Assembly: GCA_947449695.1 (NCBI GenBank)
Contig: CANFST010000031.1
Coordinates: 1 to 34,846 of the forward strand
Reading direction: 5' to 3'
Source: Chitinophagales bacterium
GTDB lineage: Bacteria; Bacteroidota; Bacteroidia; Chitinophagales; CAIODY01
DNA length: 34,846 nt
A program made the translations under genes and the position numbers. Of this stretch, positions 24,207-32,395 are shown piece by piece. The notes under the pieces are model-generated. The model was not told the DNA's origin, made no database searches, and saw only the letters and a program-made list of their open reading frames with translations. Every line of letters starts with the position of its first letter. The stretch's first letter is position 1.

Positions 24207-24572
24207 TCAACTTGCTAATTTTAATCCAATAATAATGGCCAATATAGTCAGCAATAAATTTGCAGCAATATTAAAACTCAATAAAGACCATTGTTGTGTT
24301 TGAATTAATTGCCAATTTTGCCAACTAAACGTTGAAAATGTACTTAAGCCTCCACAGAAACCAATTGTCCAGAAAATTTGATTGTGTGTTAATTGTTTTG
24401 GCAAATGATTATGCGCTAAAATAAAAGCTATAACAATACAGCTAACAATATTAGCAACTAAAGTGGAATAAATAGCGTTTAAATTTTTATAAGAAAAAAG
24501 ATAACCCAATAGGTATCTAACAACAGAGCCTATCCCACCACCTAAAAATACCAACAGAAATCTTGCAATCAT
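24207..24572 (-). CDS. crcB: Fluoride efflux channel CrcB/FluC
   Basis: This 121-residue four-helix membrane protein matches CrcB: GGGIGSVVRYLLGY (11-24), STLVANIVSCIVIAF (36-50, with the polar pore Asn41), and GFCGGLSTFSTFSWQ (72-86, the Phe-box and Na-site stretch). CrcB subunits form an antiparallel dimeric channel that lets fluoride out of the cytoplasm. It starts 6 nt after the stop of the polyprenyl-phosphate transferase gene, so it is co-transcribed with it as the last gene of the operon. No fluoride riboswitch was recognised near it. Confidence 0.93.
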   Translation of the reverse strand: MIARFLLVFLGGGIGSVVRYLLGYLFSYKNLNAIYSTLVANIVSCIVIAFILAHNHLPKQLTHNQIFWTIGFCGGLSTFSTFSWQNWQLIQTQQWSLLSFNIAANLLLTILAIIIGLKLAS

Positions 24573-24578
24573 TTCAAT

Positions 24579-25664
24579 TTAATTATGCCTATGAGCATTT
24601 TTTTGATACATTAATTGAATTGCAATAAATAATACAAAGAAAAATCCTATACCAACTGGGTTAACAAATCTTGCATCATTTAAATAAAAATGTAAATACA
24701 GAAAAAGCAGTGAGGCAATTGCTGATAACAATAAATAACTGATACAAACAAAATTATCTTTAACACCTAACATTGCTAGATGATGTGTGATATGGTCTTT
24801 GCCACCTACAAATGGAGAATGCCCTCGTAACATTCGTCTTATTGATACAGTAGAAGTATCAATAATTGGAATAATAAATATCAATATTGGAGCCACAAAC
24901 TGTTTAATTTGAAAATACGGCCCATCCGCATCTCTGAAATTCCAGATAAAGATTATGCTCATGGCTGCAAGAAATGCCCCAAGAAACTGGCTTCCGGTAT
25001 CGCCCATGTAAATTTTTGAAGGGTACCAATTAAAAAATAAAAATCCTACCAAAGCAGCTATAACACCTCCTCCTGCAATAATAAAAAATGTATCTAAATG
25101 GCTATTGATGCCGCAGACTAATAAAATAGAAGAAATAATTATAATTGCATTTGAGCTAACAACACCATCCATATTATCTAACATATTTATTGAATTCATA
25201 ATCCCTACTACCCAAAAAATAGTGAAAATATAATTGAAAATTCGAAATGGAGTGATGTCAATAACAATACCTGCACCTAAAAAAATAATTGCGCATAAAA
25301 GCTGACCAGAAAATTTTAATAAAGGTTTTGTGTTGTAAGCATCATCAGCTAATCCAATTAAAAAACCTACTGTTGTTCCTAATAAAACTGCTAAATGTAT
25401 TTTGTTGATTAATATTTCCTTCGTTGGAAGCAATGCATAAAGAGAATATGAGAATAAGAAAATTATAAAAAATGAAATTCCACCAAAAGCTGGTTTGCTG
25501 GTAGAAGCCCATCTGACAATATCTTCCTTACCGCCCTCTTGATTTTTCATTCCTAACGTATGAGAAAATTTTACAAATAAACCATTGATTAAAATTGACA
25601 ACAAAACTGCAATCAAGAATAAAATAAAAACATATAAAGAATTTTCTGGAGCAAATAAATCCAT
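24579..25664 (-). CDS. Polyprenyl-phosphate sugar-1-phosphate transferase (WecA/TagO-like)
   Basis: This 361-residue multi-spanning enzyme of the MraY/WecA glycosyltransferase-4 family attaches a sugar-1-phosphate, usually GlcNAc, to undecaprenyl phosphate, starting surface glycan or O-antigen-like chains. Signature motifs are LIGLADDAYN (103-111, metal-binding Asp pair), MNSINMLDNMDG (156-167), YMGDTGSQFLG (219-229) and GHSPFVGGKDHITHHLAM (about 278-295). About ten hydrophobic helices are visible. The lipid-carrier role is family knowledge; the donor sugar is not visible. It follows the M20 amidohydrolase gene after 37 nt and precedes crcB by 6 nt. Confidence 0.93.
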   Translation of the reverse strand: MDLFAPENSLYVFILFLIAVLLSILINGLFVKFSHTLGMKNQEGGKEDIVRWASTSKPAFGGISFFIIFLFSYSLYALLPTKEILINKIHLAVLLGTTVGFLIGLADDAYNTKPLLKFSGQLLCAIIFLGAGIVIDITPFRIFNYIFTIFWVVGIMNSINMLDNMDGVVSSNAIIIISSILLVCGINSHLDTFFIIAGGGVIAALVGFLFFNWYPSKIYMGDTGSQFLGAFLAAMSIIFIWNFRDADGPYFQIKQFVAPILIFIIPIIDTSTVSIRRMLRGHSPFVGGKDHITHHLAMLGVKDNFVCISYLLLSAIASLLFLYLHFYLNDARFVNPVGIGFFFVLFIAIQLMYQKNAHRHN

Positions 25665-25701
25665 TTTTGAAAATGTTTTTTGATTTGATATAAAGATAAA
25701 A

Positions 25702-26892
25702 TTAAATTGCTAAATGTTGCATGGCTTGATAAGCCATTAAGCCAGCGCCTATTTCTAAAGCCTTTTCATCAATGTCAAAAGTAGCAGTATGAACAGGGCT
25801 GCTATTGCTTCCATCTTTACTTGCTGTGCCCAATCTGAAAAAACAAGCTGGAATTTTTTCTGCAAAAAATGAGAAATCTTCGGCTGTCATTCTCAAATCT
25901 AATTCTTCTACATTTTCGTTCCCTAAAAATTCTTGAGCATTTTTTTTGCTTAACTCAGTTACTTGAGTATCGTTAATCAAACATGGATAACCGTTTGAAA
26001 TTTCAACTAGACAACTGCCTCCCATGCTTTGTGAAATTCCTTCAGCAATTTGTTTCACATTTGCTAGAGCTTTTTTACGCCAAGTTTCATCCATTGTTCT
26101 AAAAGTGCCTTCCAATCTCACTTCGTCGGGTATTACATTAGTTGCACCATTTGCAATAAATTTCCCAAACGATAAAACTGATGGGGTAATCGGATAAGCA
26201 TTTCTGCTTACGATTTGTTGCAACGCTACAACAATGTGTGATGCAATTAAAACAGGGTCAATGCAATTTTGAGGTAATGCCCCATGACCACCTTTTCCTT
26301 TTACTGTGATATAAATTTCATCAGCACTTGCCATATATAAACCACTTCGGAAGCCAGTTTTGCCAACTGTCATGCTGGGATGAACATGTAACGCTAATAT
26401 TTTTTCAACTGCTGGATTTTCTAAAATGCCTTCGGCAATCATTACACTTGCGCCGCCTGGTTCTTTTTCTTCGCTGGGTTGAATGAATAATTTAATCGTT
26501 CCTTCCCATTCGGTTTTTAATTCGTTTAAGATTTTTGTTGCACCAAGCAAACAGGCTGTGTGCACATCATGTCCACAAGCATGCATCACACCTGGATTTT
26601 GGGAAGCATAACTACAATTGTTTTTTTCCAAAATAGGTAGTGCATCCAATTCGCTGCGCAATGCAATTACTTTTTTGTCGGCATTTTTTTCGCTACGTAG
26701 TATAGCGACAATGCCTGTTTTAGCTATATTGGGAGTAAATGGAATTCCCCATTCCATTAATTTTTGTTGAACAAATTTTGATGTTTCAAATTCCTGAAAT
26801 GATAGTTCAGGATGTGCATGTATATGCTCTCGAATAGTTTTTATTTCATTAAAATATCGGGCTGCTATTTTTTTTATTTTTTCTTCTAACAT
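25702..26892 (-). CDS. M20 family metallo-amidohydrolase
   Basis: The 396-residue M20D-type amidohydrolase (relatives cleave N-acyl or N-acetyl amino acids, hippurate or N-acetyl-diaminopimelate) has ligand motifs in order: HAHPELSFQE near 26, MHACGHDVH (103-111; Cys106, His108), PSEEKEPGGA with a Glu pair near 141, LALHVHP (His169) and a C-terminal SSPVHTATFDID with His. A dimerisation domain follows DEIYITVKGKGGHGALP. No signal peptide is seen, so it is probably cytoplasmic. The SPOR gene lies 3 nt upstream. The substrate cannot be told from sequence; a diaminopimelate or peptidoglycan-recycling role is only suggested by context. Confidence 0.9.
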   Translation of the reverse strand: MLEEKIKKIAARYFNEIKTIREHIHAHPELSFQEFETSKFVQQKLMEWGIPFTPNIAKTGIVAILRSEKNADKKVIALRSELDALPILEKNNCSYASQNPGVMHACGHDVHTACLLGATKILNELKTEWEGTIKLFIQPSEEKEPGGASVMIAEGILENPAVEKILALHVHPSMTVGKTGFRSGLYMASADEIYITVKGKGGHGALPQNCIDPVLIASHIVVALQQIVSRNAYPITPSVLSFGKFIANGATNVIPDEVRLEGTFRTMDETWRKKALANVKQIAEGISQSMGGSCLVEISNGYPCLINDTQVTELSKKNAQEFLGNENVEELDLRMTAEDFSFFAEKIPACFFRLGTASKDGSNSSPVHTATFDIDEKALEIGAGLMAYQAMQHLAI

Positions 26893-26895
26893 TCT

Positions 26896-27303
26896 TTAAT
26901 TTTTTTCTTCAATTCCTTCAGGAAAAATATTTACAATATCCGGAACTATAAAAATACCTTTAAAATTATCGTTAATTTCTTTCATGAATTTATAAGCCTC
27001 TGCTTTATCAGCAAAATCCCCAATTCTTAATTTAAAATAGGGTTGTTGGTAAGTTAAATAGGTTTTAGCGTTGGGATATGTGGTGAGAAATTGCGCTTTT
27101 GCTTTATTCACTTCTTCTCTATCAGAATTAGAGATGAGTTGAATTCTCCAGCCAGTAATTCTTTTTACAGTTGTATTTAACTCTATGTGTCTATCAACTA
27201 ATTTCGAAATTGCAGCATCTTGTTTTACAGTAATATTTGACTGAGCTACAATTAACTTTGCTAAGCTTAGTAATACCAACAAGCTAAATACTTTTGATTT
27301 CAT
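26896..27303 (-). CDS. SPOR domain-containing secreted protein
   Basis: From ATG 27303 the product is 135 residues with a signal peptide (MKSKVFSLLVLLSLAKLIVAQ) and a SPOR domain at about 55-130 (GWRIQLISNSDREEVNKAKAQF, YLTYQQPYFKLRIGDFADKAEAY, FKGIFIVPDIVNIF). SPOR domains bind glycan strands lacking stem peptides, usually at division sites, so this is a periplasmic peptidoglycan-binding protein. ATG 27303 is preferred to the TTG at 27312 because that TTG is the tail of a TAATTTTG promoter box. It is the first gene of the operon with the M20 amidohydrolase, polyprenyl-phosphate transferase and crcB. Confidence 0.88.
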   Translation of the reverse strand: MKSKVFSLLVLLSLAKLIVAQSNITVKQDAAISKLVDRHIELNTTVKRITGWRIQLISNSDREEVNKAKAQFLTTYPNAKTYLTYQQPYFKLRIGDFADKAEAYKFMKEINDNFKGIFIVPDIVNIFPEGIEEKN

Positions 27304-27309
27304 TAGATG

Positions 27310-27317
27310 CAAAATTA
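27310..27317 (-). promoter_or_regulatory. -7 box for the SPOR-M20-transferase-crcB operon
   Basis: Minus-strand TAATTTTG ends 6 nt before the ATG at 27303, implying a very short or absent leader. A TTG 16 nt upstream of the box is off the ideal spacing. Confidence 0.4.
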
Positions 27318-27376
27318 ATTACTGAAATCAATTCAATCATTTTTATTTTTCAACTGTATTCAGTGATTAGAAAATT

Positions 27377-27412
27377 AAAAAAAGGCAACCGAAAAATAGT
27401 TGCCTTTTTTTT
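27377..27412 (-). terminator. Hairpin terminator after the 27435-28139 gene
   Basis: Stem AGGCAAC / GTTGCCT with a 9-nt loop and flanking A/T runs that can pair (8 T on the plus strand, 7 T on the minus). It is usable on both strands but lies 23 nt after the stop of the minus-strand T9SS cargo gene. Confidence 0.85.
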
Positions 27413-27434
27413 AATATGTTAATTATTAAAATAA

Positions 27435-28139
27435 TTAATCTTTTTGGATTCGTTTGCTGAATAATTGTTTTCTATTATTATCAAATGCTGTAATGAAATA
27501 CAATCCTTTATTCATCATTACATTTGGAGATATTACAAGCGTTTCAGTATTTAAATTGACTTCCTGCTTGTATACTAATGAGCCAATTAAATTATAAATT
27601 TCAACAGTTTTAATTTTTGAAACTGCAGTCGATTCGATTGTGAAACTATTGGTAAAAGGAGTTGGGTATATTTTAAATTCGTTATTAGAGTTAATATTTG
27701 ATATTCCAGCTGATTTGCAATTAATATTAAAACGATAAAATCCACTGATTGAATCTTTTTGTCCATTTACGATTTTAAGGTCGATATAACCTACTCCAGC
27801 AATATTATTTGGAGTAACATTCATTGTAATGTTTTCTGAAGTATGTGCGGCTACATAAAAACTTTTTTGATTTACAAATGAGAGATAACAACCATTATTG
27901 TCACATGTAGTTACTGTCCATCCACTTGGCCATGTAATGTTTCTAACTGTTCTTTTCCAAGTTAATGTATCCTGCTTATTAGAGTTATTTGTTATTGTGA
28001 GAATTGCTTCCTGTGTTGTGTCGCAACGTTGAAAAGTTGCAACAATTGAGTCGTTAATAAATGAATAGGATTGCGCTCTTACACTTCCGAATGAGATCAA
28101 CAATACTAAAACAAATAAGCTGATAATATTTTTAGTCAT
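27435..28139 (-). CDS. T9SS-sorted secreted protein, Ig-like (234 aa)
   Basis: The 234-residue protein has a signal peptide (1-22, ending VRAQ) and one Ig-like beta-sandwich (about 25-145) with EAILTITNNSNKQDTLTWKR, WPSGWTVTTCDNNGCYLSF and VTPNNIAGVGYIDLKI. I recall WPxGW...CDNxxCY segments in accessory domains of Bacteroidota T9SS cargo. The final 80 residues are a T9SS type A-like tail, with YPTPFTNSFTIE in place of the usual PNP and SKRIQKD at the end. It is flanked by its own terminator and a TAGCTTTG promoter box, so it is probably monocistronic, next to the Omp28-related cargo gene. No function is visible beyond export. Confidence 0.82.
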   Translation of the reverse strand: MTKNIISLFVLVLLISFGSVRAQSYSFINDSIVATFQRCDTTQEAILTITNNSNKQDTLTWKRTVRNITWPSGWTVTTCDNNGCYLSFVNQKSFYVAAHTSENITMNVTPNNIAGVGYIDLKIVNGQKDSISGFYRFNINCKSAGISNINSNNEFKIYPTPFTNSFTIESTAVSKIKTVEIYNLIGSLVYKQEVNLNTETLVISPNVMMNKGLYFITAFDNNRKQLFSKRIQKD

Positions 28140-28150
28140 GATTTTTTTTA

Positions 28151-28158
28151 CAAAGCTA
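28151..28158 (-). promoter_or_regulatory. -7 box for the 27435-28139 gene
   Basis: Minus-strand TAGCTTTG fits TAnnTTTG and ends 11 nt before the ATG at 28139. Its expected -33 region falls in the upstream gene's terminator, with TTT instead of TTG at 19 nt. Confidence 0.45.
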
Positions 28159-28175
28159 CATGATTTTTTGTAAAT

Positions 28176-28209
28176 AAAAAAAAGCCATCGATTTCGATGG
28201 CTTTTTTTT
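28176..28209 (-). terminator. Hairpin terminator after the Omp28-related gene
   Basis: Perfect 8-bp stem GCCATCGA / TCGATGGC with a 2-nt TT loop, flanked by eight A and eight T, so it works on both strands. It lies 16 nt after the stop of the 28226-30244 gene. Confidence 0.88.
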
Positions 28210-28225
28210 ATTTAGGGAAAAAGAA

Positions 28226-30244
28226 TTATTTTACTACACTTAATTTTTGTACTGATAATTCTGTATTGTTAGAAATTAATTTAACAAAATAAAGACCAGA
28301 ATTTAATGATTCAGTATTCAAATTGATACTTTGATTTGAAACTCCAATCTTGCCAATATTTTGAGATGAGATAACTTTTCCAGCAATGTCAGATATAACA
28401 ATTGAAGTGTTTTCTGATTCGTTTTTCAATTGGAAATTTAGAGTTGCATTATTTGAAGCTGGATTAGGGAAAATATTGAAGAAAGATACTTTTTCAGTAA
28501 CATCTGCAACACCAGTAGTCACATTTGCATTCAAATTAATATCATCCACATATAAATTATTTCCAGCACCTTGAACACCTTCAAACATTACCATTATTTC
28601 TGGGGCATTGTTATAAGCTGTTAAATTTACAAACGCACCAGCCCAATCAGTAACTGCAGGATAGAAGAAAGTTGAATTATTATCTGCACCAGTCATTAAT
28701 GTTGAACCTGCTTTACTCCAAACAGTTGTCCAAGAATTACCGCAATCAGTTGAAACTTTAATGTTTAATGCATCTGAAGAATTTGCATCGAAACGGGCAT
28801 AAGCATAAGAAAACGTCATACCAACACTTGACTTACCACTTAAGTTAATTTTTTCAAAAACAACTGCTGCTGCATCTCCTGAATTGAAATAAGGGAATTT
28901 CCAACGCATTGCTTTTGTAGAGTTGCCAAATCCACCAAGATTTTGGGTTACACCAGTAGTAACATTTTTGTCAACTACATACATTGGGTCAGTGTTTGGA
29001 TTGACTTGAACTGCATTTGGTATTGGAGCACCAATTGTGTAAAGTGTTACACTTTCAAAACCTTCACTTAAAGATGAACCAACAGTTGAAACAGGAACAA
29101 CAGAAAAGGTAACTGCATCAGAAATATTATTAGTTCCATTATAATCACCAGTCGTTGCATAGTTTGAAGTTGCCCCGCCATTCACAGAAACAATACTGCC
29201 CACAATTGTAACTGATCCAGGAGATAAAGTTGCTGCTGGAAAAGTAATAGTTGTTGTTGCATTACTTGCCAAATTACCAGTCCAGTTTTGCGTAACAGGT
29301 GCTCCACCATTAATTGAGTAGGCAATTGTTGCAGATGTAATAGCTGTAGCACCATTGTTTTTAAAAGTGAATGTTGGCACAACAGATGTAGCACATAAAT
29401 TAGTAGGTGCAACTGTGTTATTTGTAATACCACCATCAACTAAGGTTGAAGGTAAAGCGATTGGAGAACTCATTCCAGCTTGTTGAATATTATATGTACT
29501 AGTAGATAAAGTTGCATCATCTTGAATAAATCCAACAAATTCAATTTGTGAAAAATCATAAATATAATTTGGAATAGCAGTTCTGAATGTTAAAGTTTGA
29601 GTTTGTCCATTAGTCCAAGAACCTGTTAATGCTGTACCATTATAATCTGGAATCATTTTTCTCATGGTATTATAAAAATCTTTTTCACCATTACTTCCAG
29701 TTGGAGCAACTAAATTAATAGTTTTTTCAGCCATTGCCAATCTGAATTTAAGGTTATTAGAACTATAAGCTTGAGAAGCTGTAATAACCACAGTTACAAT
29801 TGCAGAATCAAAAGCAGGTTTGAATGAATGAGAAATAGCAAGAGTAAATGGAGATGTTGCAGTCGTTCTTGCAGTAATAACTGATTGTGTTAAGAACGCA
29901 ACATGACCATTACTTTGGTTATTTGGGTCAGGAATTTGATAGCCATCTTGACGACCATAAGGTGCAAATGGTACAGAATAGTATGTAATTCTATTATCAA
30001 CATCAGTCATGTTTTTGCCATAAATAGAATTAGGACCAGCGCTTGAAGGAATAGGAGATTCATACTTTAAACTAATCATACTTGAAGTGTTTGTAGCCAA
30101 CAGAGTGTTTAATGTAGGATTTGAAGCAGCACATGGACCGCAATTCTCACCAGTGAATTCTTCAAATAATTGCATCCGAGGTGATTGAGCGAATGCCATT
30201 GATGAAAGGGCAATTGCCAAAAAAGAAAGTGTAATTTTTTTCAT
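28226..30244 (-). CDS. T9SS-sorted Omp28-related protein with thioredoxin-like CGPC domain
   Basis: The 672-residue protein has a signal peptide (1-19, ending AFAQ). An Omp28-like thioredoxin-fold region (about 22-265) carries the FTGENCGPCAASNP motif with Cys35 and Cys38, plus the YGRQDGYQIPDP and FVGFIQDD landmarks. A CARDB-like adhesion or immunoglobulin module follows (about 272-380; PTFTFKNNGATAITSATIAYSING). Next is a jelly-roll, choice-of-anchor-J-like domain (about 390-580; LSEGFESVTLY, LNIKVSTDCGNSWTTVWSK, NNLYVDDINLN). The end is a T9SS type A tail (FNIFPNPASNNATL to KLSVVK). It is expected at the cell surface. The CxxC could serve thiol exchange, but many Omp28 relatives have no tested activity. 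It has its own promoter and terminator. Confidence 0.9.
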   Translation of the reverse strand: MKKITLSFLAIALSSMAFAQSPRMQLFEEFTGENCGPCAASNPTLNTLLATNTSSMISLKYESPIPSSAGPNSIYGKNMTDVDNRITYYSVPFAPYGRQDGYQIPDPNNQSNGHVAFLTQSVITARTTATSPFTLAISHSFKPAFDSAIVTVVITASQAYSSNNLKFRLAMAEKTINLVAPTGSNGEKDFYNTMRKMIPDYNGTALTGSWTNGQTQTLTFRTAIPNYIYDFSQIEFVGFIQDDATLSTSTYNIQQAGMSSPIALPSTLVDGGITNNTVAPTNLCATSVVPTFTFKNNGATAITSATIAYSINGGAPVTQNWTGNLASNATTTITFPAATLSPGSVTIVGSIVSVNGGATSNYATTGDYNGTNNISDAVTFSVVPVSTVGSSLSEGFESVTLYTIGAPIPNAVQVNPNTDPMYVVDKNVTTGVTQNLGGFGNSTKAMRWKFPYFNSGDAAAVVFEKINLSGKSSVGMTFSYAYARFDANSSDALNIKVSTDCGNSWTTVWSKAGSTLMTGADNNSTFFYPAVTDWAGAFVNLTAYNNAPEIMVMFEGVQGAGNNLYVDDINLNANVTTGVADVTEKVSFFNIFPNPASNNATLNFQLKNESENTSIVISDIAGKVISSQNIGKIGVSNQSINLNTESLNSGLYFVKLISNNTELSVQKLSVVK

Positions 30245-30275
30245 TTTTTAAAATATTTTGTTTGAAATTGAGCTA

Positions 30276-30305
30276 CGAAAGTAAAGTGTTTTTTCGATTC
30301 ACCAA
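30276..30305 (-). promoter_or_regulatory. Promoter of the Omp28-related gene
   Basis: On the minus strand TTG (30305..30303), exactly 19 nt, then TACTTTCG (30283..30276), which is one base from TAnnTTTG. The ATG at 30244 follows after a 31-nt gap. Confidence 0.6.
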
Positions 30306-30366
30306 TTTTTTTAACAAAAATATTTTGTTGAGAATAAACAATACATTTTTTACTCAACTAAAATCT

Positions 30367-30374
30367 TACTTTTG
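30367..30374 (+). promoter_or_regulatory. -7 box for serS
   Basis: TACTTTTG, a perfect TAnnTTTG match, ends 17 nt before the ATG at 30392; the leader is A-rich. No TTG at the ideal -33 spacing was seen. Confidence 0.5.
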
Positions 30375-30391
30375 CGCCTTAAAAATAAAAA

Positions 30392-31663
30392 ATGCTTACA
30401 CTAAATTTATTGCGTAGCGAAACCGAAAAAGTGAAAGAAGGTTTACGCAAAAAACATTTTACTGATATTAGTTTAGTAGATGAAATATTGTCGATCGACG
30501 AAAAACGTCGCCAGATTCAACTGCAAAATGATAATTTGTTGGCACAACAAAACACAGCAGCCAAGCAGATTGGCGGATTTATGCAAGCAGGAAAAAAGGA
30601 AGAAGCTGAACAAATAAAACTACAAGTAGCTGATTGGAAAAAACAAACTGAACAATTGAAAACAGAATTGGAAAGCACCGAACAAACGCAACACGATTTG
30701 TTAGTTCGATTGCCGAATATGCCACACCAATCAGTTCCCATCGGAAAAACACCCGAAGAAAATGAAGTAGTTTATCAAGTAAAAGAACTTCCTACCTTGC
30801 CCGATGATGCTTTGCCACATTGGGAATTAACTACCAAATACAACTTGATTGATTTTGAATTGGGTGTAAAATTAACAGGAGCAGGCTTTCCTGTTTATAA
30901 AGGAAATGGTGCGAAATTGCAACGTGCCTTGATTGCTTATTTTTTAGATAAAGCCATTGAAGCAGGTTACAACGAAGTGATTCCACCATTAATGGTGAAT
31001 GCTGCAAGTGGCTATGGTACTGGGCAATTACCAGACAAAGAAGGACAAATGTATCATGCCACAGTGGATGATTTTTATTTGATTCCTACTGCCGAAGTGC
31101 CTGTAACAAACATTTATCGTGATACCATTTTAAAGGAAGAAGATTTTCCAATTAAGATGACAGCTTATACACCATGCTTTCGTCGAGAAGCTGGCAGCTA
31201 TGGCAAAGATGTTCGTGGATTAAATCGTTTGCATCAATTTGATAAAGTAGAAATTGTGCAAATCGAACATCCCGATAAAAGTTATGCTACCTTAGATTTA
31301 ATGACCAAACATGTAGAGAATTTATTGCAAGAATTAGAATTGCCTTATCGCATTTTGCGCTTGTGTGGCGGCGATATGAGTTTTGCATCTGCCCTTACTT
31401 TCGATTTTGAAGTATGGAGCGCAGCACAAAAACGTTGGCTCGAAGTCAGCTCCACAAGCTGTTTTGAAAGCTTTCAAACAAATCGCATGAAATGCCGATT
31501 TAAAGATGCCAATGGTAAAATGCAGTTGGCTCATTCATTAAATGGAAGTGCATTAGCGTTGCCAAGAATTGTTGCCGCTTTGCTGGAAAACAATCAAACG
31601 GCAGAGGGCATTAAATTGCCGAAAGTATTGCACAGATATTTTGGTACAGATATTATCAACTAA
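30392..31663 (+). CDS. serS: Seryl-tRNA synthetase
   Basis: The 423-residue class II aminoacyl-tRNA synthetase charges tRNA-Ser (and tRNA-Sec where present). The N-terminal tRNA-binding coiled coil spans about 30-105 (LSIDEKRRQIQLQNDNLLAQ and onwards). The catalytic core has TAEVPVTNIYRD (serine site), motif 2 as CFRREAGSYGKDVRGLNRLHQF, the EVSSTSCFESFQTNR stretch, and motif 3 as LNGSALALPRIVAALLENNQ near the end. Length and motif order are standard. It has its own promoter box and a clear terminator hairpin 7 nt after the stop, so it is probably monocistronic. Confidence 0.97.
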   Translation: MLTLNLLRSETEKVKEGLRKKHFTDISLVDEILSIDEKRRQIQLQNDNLLAQQNTAAKQIGGFMQAGKKEEAEQIKLQVADWKKQTEQLKTELESTEQTQHDLLVRLPNMPHQSVPIGKTPEENEVVYQVKELPTLPDDALPHWELTTKYNLIDFELGVKLTGAGFPVYKGNGAKLQRALIAYFLDKAIEAGYNEVIPPLMVNAASGYGTGQLPDKEGQMYHATVDDFYLIPTAEVPVTNIYRDTILKEEDFPIKMTAYTPCFRREAGSYGKDVRGLNRLHQFDKVEIVQIEHPDKSYATLDLMTKHVENLLQELELPYRILRLCGGDMSFASALTFDFEVWSAAQKRWLEVSSTSCFESFQTNRMKCRFKDANGKMQLAHSLNGSALALPRIVAALLENNQTAEGIKLPKVLHRYFGTDIIN

Positions 31664-31665
31664 CT

Positions 31666-31694
31666 AAAAAGCCGCTTCATAAGCGGCTTTTTTT
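31666..31694 (+). terminator. Rho-independent terminator of serS
   Basis: Stem GCCGCTT / AAGCGGC with a 3-nt loop, five A before and seven T after. It begins within 10 nt of the serS stop. Confidence 0.9.
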
Positions 31695-31914
31695 ATTGGG
31701 TTATCTAATCACTTCACCTTTTTCTACGCTGCTTGATTAATCTTTTTGATGCTTTTTTTTGTTACAAATATAAAGTGAGTTTAAAAGCTGAATTATGAAA
31801 TCTAAATGTTACACGAAAAACTCGACCATCATTGGCGCATCAAAACTAATATTTGTATGAAATTCAACAATTGTAAACCTAATATTTCGAAGAAATTTTA
31901 TTGACCAAAAAATA

Positions 31915-32350
31915 TTATTTCTTAATTACTTTGAAAATTTGTTCTGCATCATTTCCTTTTATTTTTAAGAAATAAATAAATGATGATAAAATTTCTAACG
32001 AAATAGTTGCTTCTGATTTATTAAGTAAATTAGTTAAAAGAGTTCTACCTAGAACATCTTCTACTATTATTTCTTTGATGATAGAAGAATTATTGCCACT
32101 GATATTAAGCACATCATTTGTTGGGTTGGAATAATATTATGCTTCTGCAGAATAGGGGTATTGGTTGAATATTAGGTAACAATTAATGGATGACCTGAAA
32201 CTTTACTAGACCATATTTATAGTAAGAGAAATCACCATGCTCAAAATCAATATTGCTGGGGCAATAAAATGGTGTTTGTGCAAATAAAGATTGGTTGATG
32301 AAAATAACTTCGGCCAATAAAATGAATCGAAAAGTTAGGTAGTTTTTCAT
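31915..32350 (-). pseudogene. Decayed T9SS cargo gene (signal peptide and C-terminal tail survive)
   Basis: ATG 32350 opens a frame with a signal peptide ending LFAQ, followed by TPFYCPSNIDFEHGDFSYYK. That start is typical of large Bacteroidota PKD or gliding-motility-associated cargo (CPxNIDFExGxFSxW). The frame stops at TAA after 55 codons. In another register, a frame beginning just after TAA 32139..32137 gives YYSNPTNDVLNISGNN and runs to a normal-looking T9SS tail end (FKVIKK) at 31915. So both ends of a secreted protein survive within 436 bp, while the middle is deleted and the frame broken. The proline-rich tail motif has decayed from YPNP to YSNP. It lies between the serS terminator and ftsK. 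A short independent exported peptide is the alternative, less likely. Confidence 0.6.
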
Positions 32351-32395
32351 GATTTTAATTTAGTACAATACTAAAAATAAAATCAGAAAAAATAG

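Noticed and set aside
24190-24579. Fluoride riboswitch near crcB
   Set aside because: crcB is inside an operon 6 nt after the preceding gene, and no recognisable aptamer pattern was seen upstream of it or of the operon.
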